Shown: positions 33,703 through 42,523 of the stretch, piece after piece
Layout of the letters: every line of letters starts with the position of its first letter
Position numbering within the stretch: the first letter of the stretch is position 1
From: DASRWI01 sp035654655
GTDB taxonomy: Bacteria > Bacteroidota > Ignavibacteria > Ignavibacteriales > Ignavibacteriaceae
Reading direction: 5' to 3'
DNA length: 64,000 nt
NCBI GenBank assembly: GCA_035654655.1
Contig: DASRWI010000012.1
Location: 1 to 64,000 of the forward strand
Position numbers and translations under genes: made by a program
Notes under the pieces: model-generated
What the model was told of the DNA's origin: nothing
Databases searched by the model: none
What the model saw: only the letters and a program-made list of their open reading frames with translations

Positions 33703-36375
33703 ATGGAAATGAAAAAGCTTTTATTCTTCGTTCTTATCCTTTCAGTTCAAGTTCTTCCTCAAGGTAAAATTTATTTTGTTTTTGGTTCAGACACCGGTAT
33801 ATGGGAAGGTATGGGTACAACTCAAATTGTAGACCATTACGATATTTCCTTATTTACAAACCCAACAATGAATGGAAATAAGTCAATGGACCCGGCATTT
33901 AGAAATCCTATGAGAGATAAGCATAACCAGCCATTGAAAATGACCTGGTGGATGATGGCAGGAAATATTTTTAGATATGCGGATAATGTTAATGTTCCCA
34001 TTAATAATCTTATGACTCTTTATTTGATGAAAAAATTATATGGTAATGATGCTGCTATAAATGGAGATGAACTAACTTTACATTATCATACTTTTGATTA
34101 CTATGATTGGGATGGTGATGGTAAACCTCAATGGAATCAGGCGCGAAATTTTATGGACTGTAAAGAAGATTTTGATTTTACTTTAGCCCAATTCCTCCTT
34201 GAAGAAAAAAACTTTCCAGTATCATTCAGAAGCGGCTGGCATTACATGGATAATGAATGGCAAATGTACTTGAATAAAATATTACCTTATTCATTACACA
34301 ATGCAGGTTATAAGGGTAATGATACTATTGAACCTATTGGTAATGTAATTGATTGGTCCTTAGCTGAAAAAAGATTCATACCATATAAACCATTAGATAC
34401 TAACTATCAATTGCCTGGAGGTACAAGAGGATGGAATGTAAGGTCTGAATCAATGGGAGGTGCAGGAAGAATAAGTTTTATAAATGATATATTTTTAAAA
34501 GCAAAAAATGGATTAAATCAGGTTGTTTGTCTTTGGTCTCATTTACCTGATGAAAGTTTTTTACAGCAAATTAAAACTTTAGATAGTTTAATTCATAAAT
34601 CAGCTATTACTTATCCAACAGTTGATTATAGCTATTGTACTGCTGTTGAAGCTTATCAAAAATATTTAAATGGTGCTGATTCAGTTAAGCCCGAAATAAC
34701 TTTAACAGAAATTCCGCAGGGAGAAAATGTTGTATTTAAAATAACTTCAAATGAAGAAATATTTCAGGAAGTTCCGTTTACTTCAGTAAAAACAACATTC
34801 AATGATTATAAAATTTTAAACACTAATCTAACCGGTGTTAATGAATGGACAACTGAACCAATACAAAGAAAATTACTTGCTAAAGTTGGTACTGTTGTTT
34901 GTGATACTTTAGGTAATCAGTCAATGATTGTGAATAAATATTTACCTGATGATATATTTATAGACAATAAAAGTTTTGATTACATAGAACAGGCAGGAGT
35001 GTGGACAACTATCAACGATGTGGATAACTGGGAACAAAATTCCAGAAATTCTTCTTCAGATTCTGCTTCAATAAAAATAATGCTAAATATTCCAGAAAGT
35101 AATTATTATTCATTGTCTTTAGTTTCTCCAGTTACTATTTCAAATGGTTCAACTTGTTATTTTTATTCCAATAATGTTATAGTAGATACAATTTCTCTTC
35201 CTGATACAATTAAAAAAGAAACCTGGACATTTATAACAAATCTATACCTTGATAAGACAAAGAATAATTTTATTAAAATAAATAAAAAAGGTGTTGGTAC
35301 AATTGGATTTGATGTACTAAGGATTTCAGCATTGGTTTCAGATGATTATCTTTTTACCCCTTCTACTAAAATTTCAACTGGAAGTTTTATCGAAAGAGAT
35401 ACGGTTCACTATCCCATTCCTTTTGAAAACAGAGGTAAAAATAATCTTATAATTAATAATATAAGTTTTTCTAATGGATTATTTAATTATAGTGGAAATC
35501 TTCCTATACAATTAGAAGTAGGACAAAGATTAAAATTGGATTTGAAATTCTATAGTGAAAACATCGGTGAATTTATAGATACATTAATAGTTACAACATC
35601 GGATAATTCAATTCTTAAGATAGCATTTATTGGGGATGTCAAAATGTATTTTAGAGAAGTTGATAACGATGAAGTTAATTCGTATGTAGAAACAGGAACC
35701 TGGAAACAAAGTGTAGTACAAGCTTATGGTATGACGAGTAGATATTCTTTATTAGGCTCTATACTTACTGCAACTGCAACATTTAAAACAAGATTAAGAG
35801 AAACAGCTTACTATAGAGTTTCTGAAATTGTACCAACCACAGTTAATGCAGTTAATGCTCTTTATAAATTGAAAATTAATGGAAGAATAATAGATTCTAA
35901 AGTTGTTGACCAAAATACAGGAAGTGGTGGCTGGGTTCCAATTTTTGAAACTATGCTTCCTGCAGACTCATTAGTTGAGGTAGTAGTTAGTTATGCCGGG
36001 ACAACTACAAGCCCAAATGTATTAAGAGCAGATGCAGTCCAATTTCAAAAGTTAGGAAATACAGTTTCTGTTGATAGTAAGGATAAATTGGTTATTACAG
36101 CGTATAATCTTGAACAAAATTATCCAAATCCATTTAATCCTTCTACTGTTATCAGGTATGCAGTTCCTGAATTAAGTAAAATTAATTTAGAAGTATATAA
36201 CATTAATGGTGAAAGAATTTTGTCCAGCTATTTAGGCGAAAAGAATATGGGTGTTTATGAACATCAAATTAACTTAAGTAACCTTGCAAGTGGTGTTTAT
36301 GTTTATTTGATAAAGTTTGCAGATACATACGGAAATATTAAAATACTAAATAAGAAAATGATGCTTTTAAAGTAA
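33703..36375 (+). CDS. T9SS-exported protein with deacetylase-like and golvesin-like domains
   Basis: About 890 residues. A signal peptide ends near VQVLPQG; the ATG at 33703 or 33709 is preferred over the GTG at 33700. The N-terminal region (about 25-320) has HYHTFDYYDWDGDGKPQWNQ, FPVSFRSGWHYMDNEW and a later WSHLPDE, reminiscent of polysaccharide-deacetylase-like catalytic domains but not certain. Two golvesin-like beta domains follow (about 425-545 and 645-785; the second has ETAYYRVSEIVPT). The C-terminal domain (NYPNPFNPSTVIRYAVPE to KKMMLLK) is a type IX secretion sorting signal. It is probably surface-exposed or released; the substrate is unknown. Confidence 0.75.
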   Translation: MEMKKLLFFVLILSVQVLPQGKIYFVFGSDTGIWEGMGTTQIVDHYDISLFTNPTMNGNKSMDPAFRNPMRDKHNQPLKMTWWMMAGNIFRYADNVNVPINNLMTLYLMKKLYGNDAAINGDELTLHYHTFDYYDWDGDGKPQWNQARNFMDCKEDFDFTLAQFLLEEKNFPVSFRSGWHYMDNEWQMYLNKILPYSLHNAGYKGNDTIEPIGNVIDWSLAEKRFIPYKPLDTNYQLPGGTRGWNVRSESMGGAGRISFINDIFLKAKNGLNQVVCLWSHLPDESFLQQIKTLDSLIHKSAITYPTVDYSYCTAVEAYQKYLNGADSVKPEITLTEIPQGENVVFKITSNEEIFQEVPFTSVKTTFNDYKILNTNLTGVNEWTTEPIQRKLLAKVGTVVCDTLGNQSMIVNKYLPDDIFIDNKSFDYIEQAGVWTTINDVDNWEQNSRNSSSDSASIKIMLNIPESNYYSLSLVSPVTISNGSTCYFYSNNVIVDTISLPDTIKKETWTFITNLYLDKTKNNFIKINKKGVGTIGFDVLRISALVSDDYLFTPSTKISTGSFIERDTVHYPIPFENRGKNNLIINNISFSNGLFNYSGNLPIQLEVGQRLKLDLKFYSENIGEFIDTLIVTTSDNSILKIAFIGDVKMYFREVDNDEVNSYVETGTWKQSVVQAYGMTSRYSLLGSILTATATFKTRLRETAYYRVSEIVPTTVNAVNALYKLKINGRIIDSKVVDQNTGSGGWVPIFETMLPADSLVEVVVSYAGTTTSPNVLRADAVQFQKLGNTVSVDSKDKLVITAYNLEQNYPNPFNPSTVIRYAVPELSKINLEVYNINGERILSSYLGEKNMGVYEHQINLSNLASGVYVYLIKFADTYGNIKILNKKMMLLK

Positions 36376-36399
36376 AAAGATTTTTTTATCTTTACCTAA

Positions 36400-37134
36400 A
36401 TGATTGAAGTAAGAAATTTACATAAAAGCTTTGGCGGTAATAAAGTTTTAGATGGAGTAAACCTTGACATCAAAAAGGGGGAATCTCTAGTAATAATTGG
36501 TAGAAGCGGCTGTGGTAAGAGTGTGCTTATTAAGCATATTGTTGGTTTGCTGTTGCCGGATGAAGGTTATGTCTCGGTTGAAGGAAATATAATAAATGAA
36601 TTGAAGGAAGAAGAACTTTATGAATTAAGAAAAAAGTTCGGCTTCCTCTTTCAAAGTGCAGCGCTATTTGATTCAATGACCGTTGAAGAAAATGTTTCTC
36701 TTCCATTGATTGAAACAAATGTTCAAAAAATTCCAAAAGAAAAAGTTGATGACCTTGTTGCAGAAAAACTTAATCTGGTTGGATTAACAAATACACAAAA
36801 ATTAAAACCCTCTGAATTGTCAGGTGGAATGAGAAAAAGAGTTGGTTTAGCCAGAGCACTGATTACTTCACCCGATTACATATTCTATGATGAACCTACC
36901 ACAGGACTTGATCCTATTATGTCTGACTCAATTGATAATTTAATAAAAGAACTAAATGAAAAATTAAATGTAACTTCCATTATTGTTACGCACGACATGT
37001 ACAGCGTTAAAAATGTTGCGGATAAAGTAGCAATGATGCATGAAGGAAAAATTTATTTTAAGGGGACTCCGGAAGAATTAATAACCTCCAAAGACAAGGT
37101 TATCATCGACTTTATTAAAAGAACTGAGATTTAA
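36400..37134 (+). CDS. ABC transporter ATP-binding protein, MlaF-like
   Basis: A 244-residue ATPase with Walker A GRSGCGKSVL, signature LSGGMRKRVGLARAL, Walker B YIFYDEPTTGLDP and H-loop VTHDMY. GRSGCGKSV and LSGGMRKRV are characteristic of MlaF-type ATPases that drive phospholipid trafficking between the membranes. The expected MlaE permease and MlaD lipid-binding genes are not adjacent: it lies between a T9SS protein and a receiver gene. They may be elsewhere. All catalytic residues look intact. Confidence 0.85.
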   Translation: MIEVRNLHKSFGGNKVLDGVNLDIKKGESLVIIGRSGCGKSVLIKHIVGLLLPDEGYVSVEGNIINELKEEELYELRKKFGFLFQSAALFDSMTVEENVSLPLIETNVQKIPKEKVDDLVAEKLNLVGLTNTQKLKPSELSGGMRKRVGLARALITSPDYIFYDEPTTGLDPIMSDSIDNLIKELNEKLNVTSIIVTHDMYSVKNVADKVAMMHEGKIYFKGTPEELITSKDKVIIDFIKRTEI

Positions 37135-37261
37135 ATTACAAAAAATATTCTTTTTGTATCCGCTCCAACACATCAACTAATGTTTTCAAAATTATCACAT
37201 CATCGACGATAATTATTCCATACATTTTGAATGTCGATTATGAAAATACTTAGGAGCTAAA

Positions 37262-37624
37262 ATGAAAAAAATCTTGATCGCAGTAAAGAATAAAAATGAC
37301 CAAACCTTACTTACGCATTATATTAAGAAATACTTTGTATGTGAAACCTTAACTGTTACCAATGGCGAAGATGCATTGAGATTAGCAATTGATTATAATC
37401 CTGATGTCATCATTGCTGAAGCAGGATTAAAAGTATACGATGAACTTAATTTAATAGAATATTTAAATACAAGCTTTTCTACCCCTGTAATTGCAATTAC
37501 TGGAGTAAATGATAATAAGTTTGTGAATAAATTATTCTCACTTGGAATTATTTCCTATATCGCAAAACCAATAAACTCATACAAATTATATGAGAACATT
37601 GAAAGCTTGTTCACGGCAGCTTAA
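37262..37624 (+). CDS. Atypical receiver domain with Glu at the phosphorylation site
   Basis: A 120-residue single receiver domain. The fold is clear (KKILIAVKN start, AITG at strand 4, Lys in YIAKPINSYKL), but the phospho-acceptor is Glu53 in PDVIIAEAGLK instead of Asp, and the metal-binding acidic pair is missing (KNKNDQ). Phosphorylation should therefore not occur, and Glu may mimic the active state. No output domain is attached. A TTAGGAG ribosome site precedes the ATG. No kinase gene is adjacent. Confidence 0.8.
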   Translation: MKKILIAVKNKNDQTLLTHYIKKYFVCETLTVTNGEDALRLAIDYNPDVIIAEAGLKVYDELNLIEYLNTSFSTPVIAITGVNDNKFVNKLFSLGIISYIAKPINSYKLYENIESLFTAA

Positions 37625-37631
37625 AATTTTT

Positions 37632-37694
37632 GACCCGTAAACGAGTGCTTTGATGATGAGTACGGAAAAATTATGAATAGGTCGTTTACGGGTC
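37632..37694. repeat. 13-bp perfect inverted repeat with 37-base loop
   Basis: GACCCGTAAACGA (37632-37644) is exactly complementary to TCGTTTACGGGTC (37682-37694). It begins seven bases after the receiver stop and is followed by CCGATTTTTAG, so it may help end that transcript; the large loop is unusual for a terminator. No other copy of the full arm is seen in the window. Confidence 0.55.
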
Positions 37695-37716
37695 CCGATT
37701 TTTAGAGAGATTTAAA

Positions 37717-37754
37717 ATAAAAAAAGCTGTCCGGATTCGAACAGCTTTTGTTTT
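37717..37754. terminator. Bidirectional terminator between the receiver and FN3 genes
   Basis: AAAAGCTGT (37722-37730) and ACAGCTTTT (37741-37749) form a perfect stem flanked by A-rich and T-rich runs, so it can serve both the plus-strand receiver and the minus-strand FN3 gene. Confidence 0.85.
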
Positions 37755-37769
37755 ATATACTTCTAATGT

Positions 37770-38633
37770 CTATCCTCTTTTAACTATTCTTAATCCAGCA
37801 ATTGGCTGAACTTTATAATCAAAAGTAACATATGAATAAGTTCTACTTCCTGCAGGAGGATTTATTTTTTTAACCCAAACCTTAATGTAGTTACCTTCCT
37901 GTGTCTTTATCAAATACACATTATTCTCAACTACAACAATTGATGTAAGAGCAGGTTCTAATAAATCAGTTCTATCATATGCTTCCTGTCCGGTACCAAC
38001 CAAATCAAATTTTGTAACTCGTGTACCAGGAGTTTTTTGGTCAGGTGAATAGAATCTTAATCCACCTTCATCTCTTAAGTGAATATCAATTAAATTTGCA
38101 TTAGCAGTTGTATATGCATATCTGGTTCCAATACCAAAAGCAGTATTCCAACCATATCCACTAACAGCACTACCGGTTGCCTGAAATTGGTCTAAAGAAT
38201 CATTATTAGCCCAAACAGCCGCATAGATTAATGAACCAACAGAATCAGATTTTACACTATTGTTGGTCTCAGCATAAACAAAAGATTTATATCTTGTAAG
38301 AGGAATGATAGAATTTATTATCTGAGAATTTGAAGAAGAAGGAACAATATCAGTCCTGAATTGAGAAATGACATTGCCCGAAGAATCAACTGCGTAAGTA
38401 TTAACAACGTAACCTTTAAAATCACTTTTACCTTTATCAGCTGAGTGATCCCAGGAAACTACTGCAAAAGCACCGCTTGAGCGGTCTACGCGTATTTTAA
38501 TATTAGTTGGTGCAGCCACCGAAGTAGATGCAGGTGGATTATCATTATTAGTGCCGCAATCACCTGCGAAAAACATTAAACTGCTTATAACAGCTATTGA
38601 GAACATCTTTAACCATAAATAGGTTCTTTTCAT
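37770..38633 (-). CDS. Exported fibronectin type III-like protein
   Basis: A 287-residue protein with an N-terminal export signal (FSIAVISSLMFFAGDCG); the Cys after AGD could be a non-canonical lipoprotein site. Residues about 40-135 resemble a fibronectin type III domain (APTNIKIRVDRSSGAFAVVSWDHS, YVVNTYAVDSSGN). The C-terminal half is beta-rich and unassigned. It probably faces the periplasm or the surface. It is a single gene bounded by a terminator on one side and palindromic repeats on the other. Confidence 0.65.
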   Translation of the reverse strand: MKRTYLWLKMFSIAVISSLMFFAGDCGTNNDNPPASTSVAAPTNIKIRVDRSSGAFAVVSWDHSADKGKSDFKGYVVNTYAVDSSGNVISQFRTDIVPSSSNSQIINSIIPLTRYKSFVYAETNNSVKSDSVGSLIYAAVWANNDSLDQFQATGSAVSGYGWNTAFGIGTRYAYTTANANLIDIHLRDEGGLRFYSPDQKTPGTRVTKFDLVGTGQEAYDRTDLLEPALTSIVVVENNVYLIKTQEGNYIKVWVKKINPPAGSRTYSYVTFDYKVQPIAGLRIVKRG

Positions 38634-38760
38634 TTTATCTCCATTTCAATTTGAACAATTAATCTTTCAATTTATTACTATAAGATTTAATATCTGTGCT
38701 TAAAATAACCCATTTAATTAAAAACATAAAGAGTGATGAAGCATATGTGGAGAATTGAGG

Positions 38761-38897
38761 TATCCCTGCGGAATACAGAATTAAAATATAGATTCAGAAG
38801 TTATTTAATTATAAAAGTGTTGAATCTTTCTGATCATTCGGGAGGAATGCAGCAATAATGGAAAATAATAAGTAACGAATTGGATTCCATAGGAATA
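38761..38897. repeat. Three degenerate copies of the short palindrome
   Basis: TATCCCTGCGGAATA (38761-38775), CATTCGGGAGGAATG (38835-38849) and GATTCCATAGGAATA (38883-38897) depart from the consensus and have partly lost internal pairing. They lie between the FN3 gene start and the murQ terminator. Confidence 0.5.
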
Positions 38898-38914
38898 AAG
38901 CAAGAATGCTTAAA

Positions 38915-38946
38915 ATAAAAAAAAGCACTCAACGGTGAGTGCTTTT
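38915..38946 (-). terminator. murQ terminator overlapping the stop codon
   Basis: On the minus strand AAAAGCACTC and GAGTGCTTTT form the stem, followed by a T run. The last codons of murQ form the 5' arm and its TGA lies in the loop region, so the terminator overlaps the end of the gene. Confidence 0.85.
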
Positions 38947-39870
38947 AAATCCAGTTGCTTTGCGGACAAATCCGTCAGCCTTTTCCAGGAGCCTCCTGGC
39001 TTCATCTTTATCTACTTTCGCCTCAATCATCACCAAAGCAGTTTTAACGTGACCATCAGCCTTATGGAGGTACTCAGCAGCTTCTTCATAAGATACTCCA
39101 GTTATAATCATCACAATTTTTTTAGACCTCTCCACCAACTTTTTATTAGTCATCTGAAGGTCAATCATCATATTCTCGTAAGTCTTCCCCATTCTTACCA
39201 TTGAAGTAGTAGTTAACATATTAAGAACTAATTTTTGAGCAGTACCGCTTTTCATTCTGGTTGAGCCCATTACAACTTCAGGACCAACATTCGGGCATAT
39301 CGCAACATCAACTTCTTTAATATTAAAATCTTCTCGGGGATTGCATGTAATGTATAAAGTTTTTGCTCCAAGTTCTTTTGCTTTTTTAACTGCGCCAATT
39401 ACATAAGGAGTTCTACGGCTTGCAGCAATTCCACAGACAACATCTTTGTCATTTACTTTTGCCTGTAGTACATCTTTAGCACCGTTAGCTTCATAGTCTT
39501 CAGCACCTTCCTGGGCTCTAAACATTGCTTCCTTACCACCGGCGATGTAACCTTCAATTAATCCAAATGGAGTTCCAAAAGTTGGAGGGCATTCAGAGGC
39601 GTCAACTACACCAAGTCTGCCGCTTGTACCGGCACCAAAATATAATAATCTTCCTCCATTTTTAAGGGCGTGAACTATAATGTCAACTGCCTGTTCAATG
39701 TAGGGTAATTCTTTTTCAACAGCTAATGGAACTAATTTATCTTCATCATTAATTATTTTTAAGATTTCAGCAGCACTGCTGTTATCTATATTCATCGATT
39801 TCGGATTTCTTTGTTCGGTAGATAGTTTGCTTATCTCATCAAATAAATTTTTTTGTTCGTTCAAACTCAC
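38929..39870 (-). CDS. murQ: N-acetylmuramic acid 6-phosphate etherase
   Basis: A 313-residue SIS-domain enzyme that cleaves the lactyl ether of MurNAc-6-phosphate during peptidoglycan recycling. The GAGTSGRLGVVDASECPPTFG segment holds the substrate-binding and catalytic Glu region, and GSTRMKSGTAQKLVLNM is the second family signature. Length is normal. Its start overlaps the rsmG stop by four bases, so it belongs to the mnmG-rsmG-murQ transcript. Its own terminator covers the 3' end. Confidence 0.93.
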   Translation of the reverse strand: MSLNEQKNLFDEISKLSTEQRNPKSMNIDNSSAAEILKIINDEDKLVPLAVEKELPYIEQAVDIIVHALKNGGRLLYFGAGTSGRLGVVDASECPPTFGTPFGLIEGYIAGGKEAMFRAQEGAEDYEANGAKDVLQAKVNDKDVVCGIAASRRTPYVIGAVKKAKELGAKTLYITCNPREDFNIKEVDVAICPNVGPEVVMGSTRMKSGTAQKLVLNMLTTTSMVRMGKTYENMMIDLQMTNKKLVERSKKIVMIITGVSYEEAAEYLHKADGHVKTALVMIEAKVDKDEARRLLEKADGFVRKATGFKSTHR

Positions 39871-40556
39871 TTAGTTAACTCCAGTAATATCAATTTTTTT
39901 CCCTTTTGATTTCTTACATTGTTCGGTTTGTAAGATAATTCAAAGATAGTAGATTTCTTAATGTACGGTTTATATTTTATATAGGCTTTTTCAAATTCTT
40001 CTTCAAGGTCGCCGCCTTTAATTGCAGCAAGAATCGCACGTTCCTTTATAAGTGGCATTGAATAACGAAAAAGAATTATTAAGGGGACTGTTGCACGGCT
40101 CAGGACTAAATCAAATTTATTTGAATACTGCAGCATAAATTCAGGACTTTCAACTCTTGAATTAACAGCAGACAAATTTCCAATTCTAAGTTTTTCAATA
40201 AATTCTTTTACAGCATCAATTTTTTTACCTGTTGAATCAACAAGCAAACCTTTCATTTCAGGCCTTAAAATTCCAAATGGAATACCAGGGAATCCGCCGC
40301 CGGTACCAATATCAATAAAGTTGGTACATTTATCCGGAATATATTTAGAAATATAAGAAGAAAGGAAAATATGGTTTTCAATTATTGAAGTAACATCTTT
40401 GCGCGATACAAGATTTACAGATTCATTTTTTTCAGCAACAAGTTCAGCAAAATAAGCGAGTCGTTCAACAGTCATTTGATCAGGATTAAAACCATTTTCC
40501 CAGAAATATGAAGAGAGTTCTTTATAGTACTGTTCCTGAACATCCACCATTTTCAA
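39867..40556 (-). CDS. rsmG: 16S rRNA (guanine-N7) methyltransferase
   Basis: A 229-residue GidB/RsmG enzyme that methylates G527 of 16S rRNA. The SAM-binding motif is IDIGTGGGFPGIPFGILRP, with later LSRATVPL and AAIKGG motifs. Length is normal. It is encoded 14 bases downstream of mnmG on the same strand, the arrangement often found near replication origins, and overlaps murQ by four bases. Confidence 0.92.
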   Translation of the reverse strand: MKMVDVQEQYYKELSSYFWENGFNPDQMTVERLAYFAELVAEKNESVNLVSRKDVTSIIENHIFLSSYISKYIPDKCTNFIDIGTGGGFPGIPFGILRPEMKGLLVDSTGKKIDAVKEFIEKLRIGNLSAVNSRVESPEFMLQYSNKFDLVLSRATVPLIILFRYSMPLIKERAILAAIKGGDLEEEFEKAYIKYKPYIKKSTIFELSYKPNNVRNQKGKKLILLELTK

Positions 40557-40570
40557 AAACCTTTTTAAAA

Positions 40571-42448
40571 TTAGTTTTTTAAATATACCAATAAAATTGA
40601 AATATCTGAAGGGGTAACTCCTGAAATTCTCGATGCTTGCCCTATTGTCCTTGGTTTTACACGCTGAAGTTTCTCTCTCCCTTCAGTTGAAAATCCCTTT
40701 AATGTTAAATAGTTTAATGTTAAAGGAATATTTAAATCCTCATATCGTTCAAGTTTTTCCACTGTATCATACTGGCGTTTAATATAGCCTTCGTACTTTA
40801 ATTGAATCTCAACCTGCTCAAAAGCTATATCATCCTTAAGTAAATCAATAGCATTCTGATGTTCTTCTTTGTTGATAAAGAATAAGATATCATTAAGATT
40901 AAACTCAGGACGTTTACATAATTTTGAAACTGTTTCATTGGAATCAATAAGGGCCGAACCTTTTTCCTGAAGATAAGGATTTATAACCTTTGCAGAAATT
41001 TTTAATTTTGAAAATAAGTTAACTGAGTTATTAATAAGTTCTTCACGGGATAACATTCTTTTATAATCATCCTCAGATATCATCCTCCTGCTATGGCTGT
41101 AAGTGAATAATCTTCTATCAGCGTTATCCTGGCGTAGTAGTAATCGATGTTCCGCTCTTGAAGTGAACATTCTATAGGGTTCATCTGTGGATTTATTTAC
41201 AAGGTCATCTATTAAAACTCCAATGTAGGCTTCACTTCTCTTTAAAACAAGCTCAGGTTTACCGGTAACCTTGCAGCCTGCATTAATACCAGCAACAATG
41301 CCCTGAGCGGCAGCTTCTTCATATCCGGAAGTGCCATTGATTTGTCCTGCAAAGTAAAGACCTTTTATTAATTTTGTTTCAAGAGTAAGATCAACCTGGT
41401 GAGGAGGAAAAAAGTCATATTCCACTGCATAACCTGAACGAACCATCTCAACTTCTTCCAATCCTTTAATTTTATGTATGGCTTCTAATTGAATATCAGC
41501 TGGTAAAGAGGAAGAAAATCCATTTAGATAGATTAAATCACTATCTAATCCTTCTGGTTCAAGGAACAATTGATGACGTTCTTTATCATTAAATCTTACA
41601 ATTTTATCTTCAATTGAAGGACAATAACGAGGTCCAACACCTTTTATTACTCCAGTAAAGAGTGGAGAATGTTCAAAACCTTTTTCTAAAATTTTATGAA
41701 CTTCAGCATTAGTATAAGTAATATGGCAGCCTATCTGAGGAAGATAAGGAAATTCCGCCCTATTAGTAAAATGAGAAAATGGTTGAGGATTTTCATCTCC
41801 TCCCTGCTCCTCAAGAATGTCAAAGTTAATTGTGTTCTTATTTAAACGAGGAGGAGTTCCTGTTTTAAGTCTACCGGATTCAAAACCTAAAGCTTCAAGA
41901 GATTCAGTAATTCCTGTAGCAGGTTTCTCACCATACCTCCCTCCTTTTGTAGATGTCAAACCTGTATGCATAATAGCATTTAGAAAAGTCCCGGAAGAGA
42001 GAATAACAGTTTTTCCTTCTATAAGTCCGTTCTTTGTTCCTATAACACCTTTAATAATACCATTTTCAGCAACAACTTCATTAACAGAATCTTCTATAAT
42101 CTCTATTTGAGAAAGAGAAGAGATAAAACGTACAGCTTCTTCTGAGTACAATTTCCTATCGGATTGACATCTTGGAGACCACACTGCAGGACCTTTGGAT
42201 TTGTTCAGCATTCTAAACTGGATGCCGGTTCTATCAGCAATCAAACCCATAGCACCACCTAAAGCATCCACTTCCCTAACGAGATGACCTTTGGCAGTTC
42301 CACCAATTGCAGGATTGCAGGACATACGCCCTAATGCATCTTTCTCCATTGTGACCAAGGCGACAGAACACCCAAGCTTTGCTCCTGCATTTGCAGCTTC
42401 TATACCAGCGTGGCCACCACCAACTACAATAATATCAAATTTTTTCAT
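40571..42448 (-). CDS. mnmG: tRNA uridine-5-carboxymethylaminomethyl modification enzyme MnmG
   Basis: A 625-residue FAD enzyme that, with MnmE, modifies the wobble uridine of several tRNAs. The FAD motif VGGGHAGIEAANAGAKLG opens the protein, the DALGGAMGLIADRTGIQFR and NKSKGPAVWSPRCQ signatures follow, and the C-terminal helical domain ends with TPSDISILLVYLKN. Complete. It is separated from mnmE by a 75-base gap that contains two parS-like palindromes. Confidence 0.95.
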   Translation of the reverse strand: MKKFDIIVVGGGHAGIEAANAGAKLGCSVALVTMEKDALGRMSCNPAIGGTAKGHLVREVDALGGAMGLIADRTGIQFRMLNKSKGPAVWSPRCQSDRKLYSEEAVRFISSLSQIEIIEDSVNEVVAENGIIKGVIGTKNGLIEGKTVILSSGTFLNAIMHTGLTSTKGGRYGEKPATGITESLEALGFESGRLKTGTPPRLNKNTINFDILEEQGGDENPQPFSHFTNRAEFPYLPQIGCHITYTNAEVHKILEKGFEHSPLFTGVIKGVGPRYCPSIEDKIVRFNDKERHQLFLEPEGLDSDLIYLNGFSSSLPADIQLEAIHKIKGLEEVEMVRSGYAVEYDFFPPHQVDLTLETKLIKGLYFAGQINGTSGYEEAAAQGIVAGINAGCKVTGKPELVLKRSEAYIGVLIDDLVNKSTDEPYRMFTSRAEHRLLLRQDNADRRLFTYSHSRRMISEDDYKRMLSREELINNSVNLFSKLKISAKVINPYLQEKGSALIDSNETVSKLCKRPEFNLNDILFFINKEEHQNAIDLLKDDIAFEQVEIQLKYEGYIKRQYDTVEKLERYEDLNIPLTLNYLTLKGFSTEGREKLQRVKPRTIGQASRISGVTPSDISILLVYLKN

Positions 42449-42459
42449 CTAATCCTTGT

Positions 42460-42475
42460 CGTTTCACGTGGAACA
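42460..42475. promoter_or_regulatory. parS-like site, near match
   Basis: CGTTTCACGTGGAACA matches the conserved parS sequence TGTTTCACGTGAAACA at 14 of 16 positions; the GTGGAACA half is the form used in Bacillus parS. It lies 12 bases upstream of the mnmG start. Confidence 0.7.
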
Positions 42476-42507
42476 ATGTATCTACGGGTACAAATATAAA
42501 TTCGAAT

Positions 42508-42523
42508 TGTTTCACGTGAAACA
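42508..42523. promoter_or_regulatory. parS site, perfect palindrome
   Basis: TGTTTCACGTGAAACA is a perfect 16-base palindrome identical to the widely conserved parS consensus bound by ParB. It abuts the mnmE stop codon; its centre is 48 bases from the first site. ParB spreading from here would mark the origin region for segregation. Confidence 0.85.

Noticed and set aside
36371..36396. Hairpin GTAAAAAGAT / ATCTTTAC after the T9SS gene
   Set aside because: The stem is almost only A-T and the next gene follows within a few bases; not convincing as a terminator.
37137..37158. TACAAAAA / TTTTTGTA inverted repeat after the MlaF-like gene
   Set aside because: An all A/T stem apart from the ends and common in AT-rich DNA; no T run typical of a terminator follows.
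38761..38897. Reading the degenerate palindromes as full members of the repeat family
   Set aside because: Their internal pairing is partly lost, so they are listed as degenerate copies and not used as evidence for covariation.
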